Source: Devosia sp.
GTDB taxonomy: Bacteria > Pseudomonadota > Alphaproteobacteria > Rhizobiales > Devosiaceae
Length of the DNA stretch: 64,000 bases
Assembly: GCA_028290665.1 (NCBI GenBank)
Contig: JAQGJK010000021.1
Coordinates: 1 to 64,000, forward strand
Direction: 5' to 3'
In this document: piece after piece, positions 9,193 to 18,123 of the stretch
Position numbering within the stretch: the first letter of the stretch is position 1
Layout of the letters: every line of letters starts with the position of its first letter
The notes under the pieces: generated by a model
Databases searched by the model: none
Told to the model about the DNA's origin: nothing
What the model saw: only the letters and a program-made list of their open reading frames with translations
Program-made: the position numbers and the translations under genes

Positions 9193-10987
9193 AGAGCGTG
9201 CCTCCCTTGGTGGTGGCGCCCTTGAGGTCCTGCATCGCATTGACGAACCCCTTCGCTGCCGTGGCGTCGCGCGGATCGAGATCGTTCGAGACGATTGCAC
9301 CGGCCCAGCCGCCGACGCCCGCCAGCACTGCAATGTATTGTTTGCCGTCCGGTCCAAGAAAGGTCGTGGGTTGACCGATGATGCCGGAATCGACCTTGAA
9401 CTGCCAAAGCACGGCCCCGCTCTCCGCGTTCACCGCTTTGAACCAGCCATCCATGGTACCGTAAAAAACCAGACCGCCCGCTGTCGCCATGGCCGCGCTC
9501 CAAAGCGGAAAACGCTCATTTATCGTCCAGCGCTCTTTGCCGGCGATGATGTCCCAGGCCGAGAACTCACCACGATGCCCGCCAGGGCCCGCGAACATGC
9601 GCACTTCGGCGCCGACGAATGGTGTGCCGGCAATATAGCTCGTCGTCACGCTTTCCCAATCCATGCAGAGATTGTTGTGCGGAATGTAAAGCAGACCCGT
9701 AACGGGAGAAAAGGCAGACGGATTCCAGTCCTTGGCGCCCGGTGCGGTCGGACAGATATCCCGGATGACGCGGTTTTCGACCGGCATCTTCTCCGGCACC
9801 AGTTGCAGTTGCCCAGTGCTGAGATCGACGCCCGTTATCGCCGTAAGGACGTGAAAGGGCTCGGCCGACAGCACTTCGCCCGTCACACGGTCGATGACAT
9901 AGACAAGGCCGGTCCGCCCCGGTTGCACCAGCACCTTGCGCTGCTCTCCATGCCAATCAAGGTCGAGCAGCACCAATTCGTTGATCGCGTCCCAGTCATG
10001 CAGGTCATGCGGCGCGATCTGATAAAACCACCGCGCCGCTCCGGTGTCGGCGTCGCGCGCAAAGATGCCCGCCGTCCACTTATTATCGCCCGGGCGCTGG
10101 TTGGGATTCCAGGGACCAGGATTGCCGGTGCCATAGTAGATAAGATTGAGATCAGGGTCATAGGATAGCCACCCCCAGACCGTGCCGCCCCCCTGCTCCC
10201 AGCCGTTCGGAGGCCAGGTGCTAACCCCCAGATCCTTGCCCTTTTCCGTCGCGTAATATGGCTTGAAATCATCGCCGATCAGCACCTCGGCATCGGGACC
10301 GGTGCTGTAAGCTTTCCAGATGGTCTTGCCGCTATCGACGTCGAGTGCCTGAAGCCAGCCGCGCACGCCATATTCACCACCCGAGATGCCGACATAAACT
10401 TTGTCGCGCACCACGAGGGGCGCCATGGTCATGGTCTCGCCCTTCGCGATATCTCCCAGTTTTACCTTCCAGAGTTCGGCTCCGGTCTCGGCATCGACAG
10501 CAACGGTCTGGGCGTCGAGTGTCGTAAAAAAAATCTTGCCAGCAGAGAAGGTCGGCCCGCGATTGACAACATCACAGCAGGCGACACCCTGCGCCGATGC
10601 ATCGGGTTTCGGCTCGTATTGCCATCTCGTCGGCGCGCCAGGCTGTGTCAGGTCGAGTGCGTACAGTGTCTGGGGGTACGGCGCGAGAACATACATCGTG
10701 GTGCCGACAACAAGCGGCGAAGACTCCTGACCACGATTTACACCCGTCGAGAAGGTCCATGCAACTTTCAGGGCACCAACGGTATCAACATTGATCTCAG
10801 CAAGATCGCTGAAGCGCGTGTTGGCGTAGTTCTTTGCCGGCATGGTCCACTCGCCGTTTTCAGACGGCGCGGCCGAGGGCGGCGGTGCGGGCAATTGCTG
10901 GGCGACCGAACTGGTGACGGCACAGAGCAAGACACAGAGCAAGACACAGACGGCGTACACAAATTTTCGTGCACTCACGCTATCCAC
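9173..10987 (-). CDS. PQQ-dependent alcohol dehydrogenase, predicted lanthanide-type (XoxF/PedH-like)
   Basis: Beta-propeller quinoprotein repeats, ACCDVVNRG vicinal Cys pair, YYGTGNPGPWNP, catalytic region HDLHDWDAINE (D-x-D). Confidence 0.9.
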   Translation of the reverse strand: MDSVSARKFVYAVCVLLCVLLCAVTSSVAQQLPAPPPSAAPSENGEWTMPAKNYANTRFSDLAEINVDTVGALKVAWTFSTGVNRGQESSPLVVGTTMYVLAPYPQTLYALDLTQPGAPTRWQYEPKPDASAQGVACCDVVNRGPTFSAGKIFFTTLDAQTVAVDAETGAELWKVKLGDIAKGETMTMAPLVVRDKVYVGISGGEYGVRGWLQALDVDSGKTIWKAYSTGPDAEVLIGDDFKPYYATEKGKDLGVSTWPPNGWEQGGGTVWGWLSYDPDLNLIYYGTGNPGPWNPNQRPGDNKWTAGIFARDADTGAARWFYQIAPHDLHDWDAINELVLLDLDWHGEQRKVLVQPGRTGLVYVIDRVTGEVLSAEPFHVLTAITGVDLSTGQLQLVPEKMPVENRVIRDICPTAPGAKDWNPSAFSPVTGLLYIPHNNLCMDWESVTTSYIAGTPFVGAEVRMFAGPGGHRGEFSAWDIIAGKERWTINERFPLWSAAMATAGGLVFYGTMDGWFKAVNAESGAVLWQFKVDSGIIGQPTTFLGPDGKQYIAVLAGVGGWAGAIVSNDLDPRDATAAKGFVNAMQDLKGATTKGGTLYVFGLP

Positions 10988-11558
10988 CTGGTACGGGGCT
11001 GTTTATATTTGCACAGCAACTGAAGTAACCTTGGCTGCAAGAAAGCGCGAAAATAGCCGCGGCATCCAAAGCGCCATCGCTTCACCGAGCCACAAGCGCC
11101 AAGCATACGCTCGCACATTGGTACCGGCACTAACCAAGGTTAAGTAAGGAAGCCGGGCTACATGGGGAAAGGGTGTATGGCTCGGACTCTCCGGGGCCAA
11201 TACCGGCCCTGCTCGGTCAGTCCTGACACCTGGCGTCGCCACGCCGACACCCGCTGGAATACTCCACCGTTAGCGAATGGTTGCGTGTCGGATTCCGAGC
11301 ATCTCAGAGGATATATCGCCTCTGAGCTGGGTTATGGTTGGCAGTATTCAAGGCGCGCTCGGGGTCACCATCTGTTTTCCCGGCATCGATGCGGTAAATG
11401 CGCTTTCGTATCGATCGATCGGTGCGCAGTCGAAGCATGCATACAACTTCAGATCGTTCGACTGGTCCACAACTCGGCGGTGATAGTCGAACAGTCCGCA
11501 GCAAAATGGTGGCGCAAACCCTCGATCAGCTTGTCGACGACGGGCTTTATCCGGGTCC

Positions 11559-11813
11559 TTAAGTCCCTCTTAGGTACAGCCGCTCATCCGCTTCGAATTT
11601 GAGCGTCAGAATATGCACGCTGAGACCCTCCTCGTTTCGCACCCACATTTGTAGGTGTCGCAGCGGTCCATCGGCGGGAATTCGATCTTTCGCGAGTTCG
11701 ACGATTGCCGTAGACGCCTCCTTGTAAGCTGCTTGATCGTCGGGCAATTCCAGACCCTCATCGTCGACAATTCTGTCGTCACCGTCGTCGCTGTCGAAAA
11801 AATATCGAGGCAT
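11559..11813 (-). CDS. DUF6894-like small protein
   Basis: MPRYFFDSDDGDDRIVDDEGLELPDDQAAYKEA pattern. Confidence 0.7.
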   Translation of the reverse strand: MPRYFFDSDDGDDRIVDDEGLELPDDQAAYKEASTAIVELAKDRIPADGPLRHLQMWVRNEEGLSVHILTLKFEADERLYLRGT

Positions 11814-11866
11814 TTCGCTGCTCTATTGGCTCATCCAGCGGAATTGTGACATTGCGGCGCGATGCC

Positions 11867-12622
11867 TTACCGCGGTTCGTTTCGAAGGTGCAGATACGTG
11901 TCGTCGAACTCGGCAAACTGCGCGATGCGGTCCCAATCGGGGAAACGCAGCACCTCACCTTGCCACTCTATAAGGTCCTTTCGGCGCAACTCCTGCAGCG
12001 TCCGATTGACGTGAACCGGGGACAGGCCGAGCATGTCAGCCAAGTTGTCCTGGGTAACTGGAAAGCTGAACGCGAAATCACGCGCCAGGCCGACAGCCTG
12101 GAGCAGCATGTAGATTTCGCAGAACAAGTGTGCCGCGTGTGCTGGAGCCGGTAGACGCCCCATGCAGACGAGCCATTCTCGATGAATTGCCCCATCGATC
12201 AAGGCCATCAGGTTGAACATCCGCATCAGGTGAGACTGGGTCTCGCTGATTGACTTGAGCGTCGCGTGCGGGACCCGCGCCACGCGGCAGGGGGTGAGCG
12301 TCGCAACGCCATGGTCCATTTCTTTCATCAGGAAACTGTGAAAGTCGACGAAATCGCCAGGCACGTGGATAGCAGTGATCTGGCGCGCACCGGATTCCAC
12401 CATGCGATATCGGGCTGCGTATCCTTCTACCAACAAGGTGCTAGCGACCGGGCGGTCCCCTTCGCGAATAAAATCGACGCGAACGTCGATTACTGACTGC
12501 CCCTCGAGCATAGCCTCGACGATCCGTTCCTCGTCCACCGAAATTGTATCTCGACAACGGAGCTTTTTGAGCAGGCTCGCAGCCGGGTACCCGTTCGCCT
12601 CGAGATGTATCGGTAACTGCAT
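11867..12622 (-). CDS. Crp/Fnr family transcriptional regulator
   Basis: Cyclic-nucleotide-binding-like fold and C-terminal HTH (TQDNLADMLGLSPVHVNRTLQELRRKDLIEW). Confidence 0.88.
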   Translation of the reverse strand: MQLPIHLEANGYPAASLLKKLRCRDTISVDEERIVEAMLEGQSVIDVRVDFIREGDRPVASTLLVEGYAARYRMVESGARQITAIHVPGDFVDFHSFLMKEMDHGVATLTPCRVARVPHATLKSISETQSHLMRMFNLMALIDGAIHREWLVCMGRLPAPAHAAHLFCEIYMLLQAVGLARDFAFSFPVTQDNLADMLGLSPVHVNRTLQELRRKDLIEWQGEVLRFPDWDRIAQFAEFDDTYLHLRNEPR

Positions 12623-12900
12623 TGCGCATCCTTCAACAACGCGAAGGCCATACCAGACCGATTTCGAACCGTCAGGCTTGGTACGAAACGATACGATGCG
12701 GTCTTGCGGTTTTGCCCATCATGTCCGCCAGCGCAATATTTGACTCTGTCCACCTCTGCAACGCCGTCCGTAAGCGCAACCTGCGAGTTGCGACTTCGCG
12801 CCAGGGATTGTCCGAAAACATACAGAGACGGCCTGCCTAACATATGGTGGTGAGTCATCAGAGTCGCGGGTGCAGAGAGGCGTGCAAGGCGGTGGATGAC

Positions 12901-13251
12901 ATGAAGGCATTGGTTGTTGAAGACGAGTGGCTCATTGCCATCGAGACATGTTCGAGGCTGGACAGCCTTGGATGTGAAATTCTCGGACCTGCGAGCACGT
13001 GCGAGGAAGCGCTTGATCTCATAGACCAGGATCGACCAGATTTTGCGCTTCTCGACACGACGCTTGGGGAGGAAACGTCCCGGTCTGTGTTCTATCGATG
13101 TGTCGCGCTTGGCATCCCGACGATCATTGTCTCAGGGCACATGCGTCGCGATCTGCCGGACTTTTGTATCGGCGCACCCTACATTTCAAAACCAATCGAG
13201 CAAAACCGCTTCGATGGGGTCATCCGCGCTTATCTCGGTGAGATGGCATGA
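12901..13251 (+). CDS. stand-alone response regulator receiver domain protein
   Basis: MKALVVEDEWLIAIETCSRLDSLGCEILGPAS...FALLDTTLG...ISKPIE. Confidence 0.8.
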   Translation: MKALVVEDEWLIAIETCSRLDSLGCEILGPASTCEEALDLIDQDRPDFALLDTTLGEETSRSVFYRCVALGIPTIIVSGHMRRDLPDFCIGAPYISKPIEQNRFDGVIRAYLGEMA

Positions 13252-13339
13252 TCGATCTTGTCGATGCTCCCTGCCCGCGCGGCTGGCGTTCTTTGGGCAC
13301 GTCTACGGCGATGACTTCCCTACCTGAGCGCGTTGCATC

Positions 13340-13567
13340 ATGAAGCGCTACTTCTTCCACATCCGCGAACAGGAACTCTTGATTATCGACAACGAGGGGA
13401 CGGAGCTTCCGGATCTTGCCGCGGCTACTCATGAAGCCATCGCCAGTGCTCGAGAGCTGGTCGTATTCAGCGGCACCCTGCCAATCGGAGGCAGCATGGA
13501 AATCTGTGACGTAGACGGGAACCTGCTCAGGGCCATCTCCATCGCAGACGTCTTTCACATGCCTTGA
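13340..13567 (+). CDS. DUF6894-like small protein
   Basis: MKRYFFHIREQELLIIDNEGTELPDLAAATHEA. Confidence 0.75.
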   Translation: MKRYFFHIREQELLIIDNEGTELPDLAAATHEAIASARELVVFSGTLPIGGSMEICDVDGNLLRAISIADVFHMP

Positions 13568-13603
13568 CGGTGTTTATAGCGAAAGTTCTTTAGAAAGCGA
13601 AAG

Positions 13604-13816
13604 ATGCGGACGTATCGAATCCTTGAGATGAAGCTGGGCACCGATGAATCGCTTCGCGAAATTCGTGTAACCGGCACCACCCCGCAAGCTGCGGCGTCAG
13701 AGTCGCTCGGCGAGGAGCTTGGCCGCCAGGGTGCTGCCAGCTACCTTCGCGCCAAATGCTATTATGAAGCCTCGGACGGCACTATGACGATGGTCCGACT
13801 ATATCGGCACGTTTGA
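13604..13816 (+). CDS. hypothetical small protein
   Basis: 70 aa ORF in line with flanking small genes. Confidence 0.5.
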   Translation: MRTYRILEMKLGTDESLREIRVTGTTPQAAASESLGEELGRQGAASYLRAKCYYEASDGTMTMVRLYRHV

Positions 13817-13862
13817 ACCAAATGCCCACTGCTTGATTGGTCTTCAATACAAGGAGAAGCAG

Positions 13863-14063
13863 ATGGCAGACGATAAAAAGAACTTCGCCCAAGACCGTAA
13901 GCTGGTCGCCGAGACCGAACCTTACGAAGTTGAGTACTTTGCCAGGAAGCACGGCCTGACGGCGGGTGAGGCGCGTGAGGTGCTGGCGCAGACCAGCGGC
14001 AACTCGAGCCGCGAGCTCGCCGATGAGCTGGCGGCCGCTTACAAGCGCAAAGAGGGACGGTAG
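13863..14063 (+). CDS. DUF3606-like small protein
   Basis: MADDKKNFAQDRKLVAETEPYEVEYFARKHGLTAGEAREVLAQTSG; upstream aaggag RBS-like sequence. Confidence 0.7.
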   Translation: MADDKKNFAQDRKLVAETEPYEVEYFARKHGLTAGEAREVLAQTSGNSSRELADELAAAYKRKEGR

Positions 14064-14233
14064 TGGCGCCTCGGCCACCGCAGGAGGACAGCGGGATCCC
14101 GACGGATGGAGACGATGGCGTTGGTGGCGACGCGAACCCCTTGTCCGGACCTGTCATCGTCGTAGCCGTACTAGTCGCTGCCTTGATCGTCGCAGCGATC
14201 TTTATGGCATTCGTCGTGCACGGCGCAGCTTAG
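14063..14233 (+). CDS. 56-aa single-TM protein with GTG start, coupled to DUF3606-like gene
   Basis: Translated by eye: VAPRPPQEDSGIPTDGDDGVGGDANPLSGPVIVVAVLVAALIVAAIFMAFVVHGAA*; TAGTG overlap; not in the supplied ORF track. Confidence 0.5.
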   Translation: MAPRPPQEDSGIPTDGDDGVGGDANPLSGPVIVVAVLVAALIVAAIFMAFVVHGAA

Positions 14234-14422
14234 CATTTGCCTCGCACAAGCGCGCGCGCCGTGATTACTACTGTTCGGGCCCAGACATCTGCTAAGCTGA
14301 GCGGCAATTACGGCGACTGCAGGCGCAAATGCTCAGGGAGAGGTCCCCACCGGCGGCGAGACCCCGGCAGGCATAGAACAAGCTGGCGAAGGCGCGGTCA
14401 CTAAAACCAGCCAGGCATCGCT

Positions 14423-14449
14423 CTGCGCCGCTCAAACAGGGCGGCGCAG
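14423..14449 (+). terminator. possible hairpin, terminator-like
   Basis: ctgcgccgc / gcggcgcag perfect 9-bp stem with 9-nt loop, followed only by ttt. Confidence 0.3.
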
Positions 14450-14630
14450 TTTCACTACCGCCGGCTGAGGTTCTTGCGGCCAGTTAGAACGGCCTTGGTC
14501 GGTGCTCATCAAATTTGACATTGCCCTACTGGCAGTGCCGGGGCGCCAGCGGAAATTGCCTTAAGTGCTAACGTAGCGCAGGAACCAAGCAGATTGGCGT
14601 ACATTCGACCTAAGTCCTGCGGAGGTTGGT

Positions 14631-15788
14631 ATGCTAGCGATGAACTACAGAGGCCCGTACCGGGTACGAGCCGATCAAAAACCAATGCCGACAATTCAGC
14701 ACCCTGAAGATGCCATCGTGCGGGTGACGCGTTCCTGCATCTGCGGCTCAGACCTCCATCTTTATCATGGAATGGTGCCCGACACGCGGATCGGGATGAC
14801 GTTCGGGCATGAGTTTACCGGTATCGTTGAAGAAATCGGCTCTGAAGTCCGCAATCTGGCGGTCGGTGACCATGTCCTCGTACCGTTCAATATCGCCTGT
14901 GGCAGATGCCATTTTTGTCGGCAGGGGTTGTTTGGCAACTGCCATGAATCCAACACCGAAGCTACCGCCGTTGGTGGAATATTCGGGTATTCTCACACTG
15001 CCGGCGGTTATGACGGTGGCCAGGCCGAGTATGTCCGGGTCCCCTACGCGGACGTCGGTCCTTGCAAGATCCCGTCCGGAATGGACCTCGATGATGCAGT
15101 GATGCTCACCGATGTGGTGCCGACCGGCTACCAGGCGGCTGAAATGGGCGGCATCCAGCACGGCGATACGGTCGTCGTCTTTGGCGCGGGCCCCGTCGGC
15201 ATCATGGCTGCGCGTTGCGCATGGCTCTTTGGTGCCGGGCGGGTGATCGTGATCGACCATCTCGAATATCGGCTGGACTTCGCCCGCCAATACGGACCTG
15301 CGGAGGTCTACAACTTTCGTTCAATCGAAGATCCAGTGTACTTCATCAAGAAAATCACCGACTCGCTCGGCGCCGATGTGTGTATCGATGCGGTCGGCGG
15401 CGACGCTGCCGGCAGCGCCATGCACACGCTCCTCGGCACCAAGCTGAAGCTCGAAGGGGGCGCCGCAACTGCCCTGCATTGGGCGATCAATTCGGTGAAA
15501 AAAGGCGGGATCGTCTCGATCGTGGGCGTCTACGGCCCGACCGGAAGTGTCGTGCCGATCGGCAACGTCGTCAACAAAGGCATAACCATCAGGGCTAACC
15601 AAGCCTCGGTGAAACGTCTGCTACCGCGTCTCATCGAACATGTGCAGGCGGGCCGTATCAATCCAAAAGCTCTCATCACTCACAGAGTGCCGCTCGAAGA
15701 GGTTTCCGATGCCTACCACATCTTCTCCGCCAAACTCGATAATTGCATCAAGCCTGTCCTCGTCCCTTCCGCCGTCAATTTCGCCTGA
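14631..15788 (+). CDS. zinc-dependent alcohol dehydrogenase family protein
   Basis: CICGSDLHLYHG, GHEFTGIVEEIG, CGRCHFCRQGLFGNC, VVFGAGPVGIMA. Confidence 0.9.
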   Translation: MLAMNYRGPYRVRADQKPMPTIQHPEDAIVRVTRSCICGSDLHLYHGMVPDTRIGMTFGHEFTGIVEEIGSEVRNLAVGDHVLVPFNIACGRCHFCRQGLFGNCHESNTEATAVGGIFGYSHTAGGYDGGQAEYVRVPYADVGPCKIPSGMDLDDAVMLTDVVPTGYQAAEMGGIQHGDTVVVFGAGPVGIMAARCAWLFGAGRVIVIDHLEYRLDFARQYGPAEVYNFRSIEDPVYFIKKITDSLGADVCIDAVGGDAAGSAMHTLLGTKLKLEGGAATALHWAINSVKKGGIVSIVGVYGPTGSVVPIGNVVNKGITIRANQASVKRLLPRLIEHVQAGRINPKALITHRVPLEEVSDAYHIFSAKLDNCIKPVLVPSAVNFA

Positions 15789-16299
15789 GGCGCAAGCAGC
15801 TCAGCAGCGTATCGATCCAGCCCAGGTCGTGGGTTGGGGGGTGGATGCCGACCCGGCAAATAACCCTACCTATCCGATGCGCGACCTGTCTCAAGGCAAC
15901 GGCAAGAGCCTCGATTGGGAACGGCCAACCTTGCAGGCTGACAGTGTCGAAGTGCTAGGATCGACCGAACACAATCGGCGTACCGCTGTGTTCGGCACGT
16001 CTACGCCGCCCACTGGGATCAGTGGTTCGCTTCGACGCCAGGCATTCAAGCGCAGCGAAGCCAAGTGGGGCCGCTGGCTCATGTTGCTGGCAGCTGATCG
16101 CATTAACGTCGTCGAAGGTATCGGGGACGATTTGATGCATGGACGACTGCCAAACATTCCCGCTGAAATGGGCATCCGGTCGGAGATAGAGCATAATCTG
16201 CCGGGTTTGATCAGAAAGGTCGCAGTCACTGGAACAGTGCTGGCCGTAATATACGCACTCGTCCGAACAGCGCCACGGGGCCCGCGCGTTAGGGGCTAG
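15709..16299 (+). CDS. hypothetical protein
   Basis: In-frame ATG at 15709 overlapping the ADH 3' end; RIDPAQVVGWGVDADPANNPTYPMRD segment. Confidence 0.5.
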   Translation: MPTTSSPPNSIIASSLSSSLPPSISPEAQAAQQRIDPAQVVGWGVDADPANNPTYPMRDLSQGNGKSLDWERPTLQADSVEVLGSTEHNRRTAVFGTSTPPTGISGSLRRQAFKRSEAKWGRWLMLLAADRINVVEGIGDDLMHGRLPNIPAEMGIRSEIEHNLPGLIRKVAVTGTVLAVIYALVRTAPRGPRVRG

Positions 16300-16436
16300 G
16301 CTCGCAAGACGTCGCTGGTAATGACCTCGAATAGGTGATCTCCGACCTAGTCCCTGTCAGAAATGGCCTTCATAAGCATCTAGACCGCCTAATTGCCGCT
16401 CTCTATTGTCCTGACGCTTCAACGAATTCTGGAAAG

Positions 16437-17264
16437 TTATTCTGACTTACCGGGCTCCGGGCGGCGGGTATCGAGGTCGAACGATTGACCATCACTAAGC
16501 ACGTGTACCTTGAGATCATAGATCGAAGGTGCCGAAGTGGTCTCGGCTTCGGCGACATCGGAATACGTTACGCCGCTGGCGTCGACCAGATAGACGGCAC
16601 CGCTGCCCACTACCCGAAATTTATGCCCGGTAACGATGATACAGGTATCTTCGTCGATACCGATGCCGAGTTCGCGCGGGTTCTGCGACACTGCCCCGAG
16701 AAGCCGGCCAATGCGGCCTCGCTCGGCAAAGTGCTGGTCGATGATGACGTTAGGCAACAGGCCGAGCCCTGGCGCCATTCGTACATCGCCGCTTCTGAAG
16801 GAGGAGGCACTTGGCCCCTTGACCAGCATGGTTTCGCTCATCACCGAAGCACCGGCCGAGGTTCCGGCAATTATCCCGCCGGCGTCGAAAATCTGGCGAA
16901 TGCGGTCGTAAACCGGCGTCCCGCCGATCTGGCTGGTTATGCGAAGCTGATCGCCGCCTGAAAAGAACACTGCGTTGACGTCTTTCAGCCCCTCGAGCTT
17001 GTCCGCGTGAGCGGCCTCAGACCGGTCCTCGATGTAAAGCTCCCTGACGTCGGAAATGCCAAGTTCCGCAAATGTAGCCTGGTATTTCTCGAGGTAACCC
17101 TCGGGGCTATGCGAAGCGACAGTGGCTAGTACCAGCCGGCCATTGGCGACAAGGCTGGCAACCTCCTTAAGAATGATCCGTTCGCCGTCGTGATCCTCAT
17201 GCCCTCCAATGATGATCAAGGTCCCTTGCTTGTGGGCCGGGCTTTTCTCCTTCCGCTCACTCAT
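16437..17264 (-). CDS. cphB: cyanophycinase
   Basis: IIGGHEDHDGERIILKEV, FSGGDQLRITSQIGGTPVYDRIRQIF, GTSAGASVMSETML. Confidence 0.92.
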   Translation of the reverse strand: MSERKEKSPAHKQGTLIIIGGHEDHDGERIILKEVASLVANGRLVLATVASHSPEGYLEKYQATFAELGISDVRELYIEDRSEAAHADKLEGLKDVNAVFFSGGDQLRITSQIGGTPVYDRIRQIFDAGGIIAGTSAGASVMSETMLVKGPSASSFRSGDVRMAPGLGLLPNVIIDQHFAERGRIGRLLGAVSQNPRELGIGIDEDTCIIVTGHKFRVVGSGAVYLVDASGVTYSDVAEAETTSAPSIYDLKVHVLSDGQSFDLDTRRPEPGKSE

Positions 17265-18123
17265 GCGGTTCGTCTTTCTTGTTGGTATAGGCGACCGGCT
17301 GAGACATCTCGCTACTCTCCAGAGCGACCGCGAAATCCCGGCTGTTGTGGTGCCAGGCGAACCGGCCGTCAGGGGTCAGGAGGATCCCTCCAGCCTCCCC
17401 TTCGATTGCCTCCACTTGGTCTATGGCTTCGAGCAGCGCTTCATCGGGCGATGCACTGGCCAGCGCGTGCATGACGCGGGCGGCAAGCATTTTACGGGCA
17501 ATGTGTTCGCCGTCGCCAGAAAATGCCACTCCCCCGATCTGGTCGTCCACGTAGTATCCGCAACCTGGCACCGGCGAGTCTCCGATCCGTCCAGGCGCAC
17601 AACCATCCAGTCCTCCAGTCGAAGTCCCAGCGGCCATTCTCCCTCGCTGATCGAGGGCGACGCAGCCAACAGTGTCATGAGTTCCGTTTTTGCGAAGCCG
17701 CGCAGCTGGTGCGATGAGATCAGCCGGGTTGCAAAGTTCAAGGCGCTTTTCTGCAGCGAACCGCCGCGCGCCTTCTGCCGCCAGCAGGATCGGCTCCTCA
17801 TGCAGCATTGCACGCGCAACGCTGACCGGATGCCTGACCCCCTTGATCACGGCAACTGCGCCGACGTTGAATCCGGTGCCCTCCATGACCCCCGAACACA
17901 TCTCGACCTCTCCATCGGAGTTCAGGGCGGCGCCGTACCCGGCATTGAACGTCGGATCGGATTCGAGTTCTCGGATAGCCGCCTCGACAGCGTCAACCGC
18001 ACCTCCGCCGGCCGCGAGTATTGCCCGGCCTGCCTCGATGGCAGCAAGGCAACCGCTGCGGTGAGCATCGGCCTCATCGGGTTCAATTTCCTTTGCACCG
18101 CCGTGCAGGATAAGGGCCCACAT
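17257..18123 (-). CDS. isoaspartyl peptidase/L-asparaginase (Ntn hydrolase)
   Basis: LILHGGAKEI, NAGYGAALNSDGEVEM, HDTVGCVALD nucleophile motif, STGG; start at Met 18123. Confidence 0.9.
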   Translation of the reverse strand: MWALILHGGAKEIEPDEADAHRSGCLAAIEAGRAILAAGGGAVDAVEAAIRELESDPTFNAGYGAALNSDGEVEMCSGVMEGTGFNVGAVAVIKGVRHPVSVARAMLHEEPILLAAEGARRFAAEKRLELCNPADLIAPAARLRKNGTHDTVGCVALDQRGRMAAGTSTGGLDGCAPGRIGDSPVPGCGYYVDDQIGGVAFSGDGEHIARKMLAARVMHALASASPDEALLEAIDQVEAIEGEAGGILLTPDGRFAWHHNSRDFAVALESSEMSQPVAYTNKKDEPHE

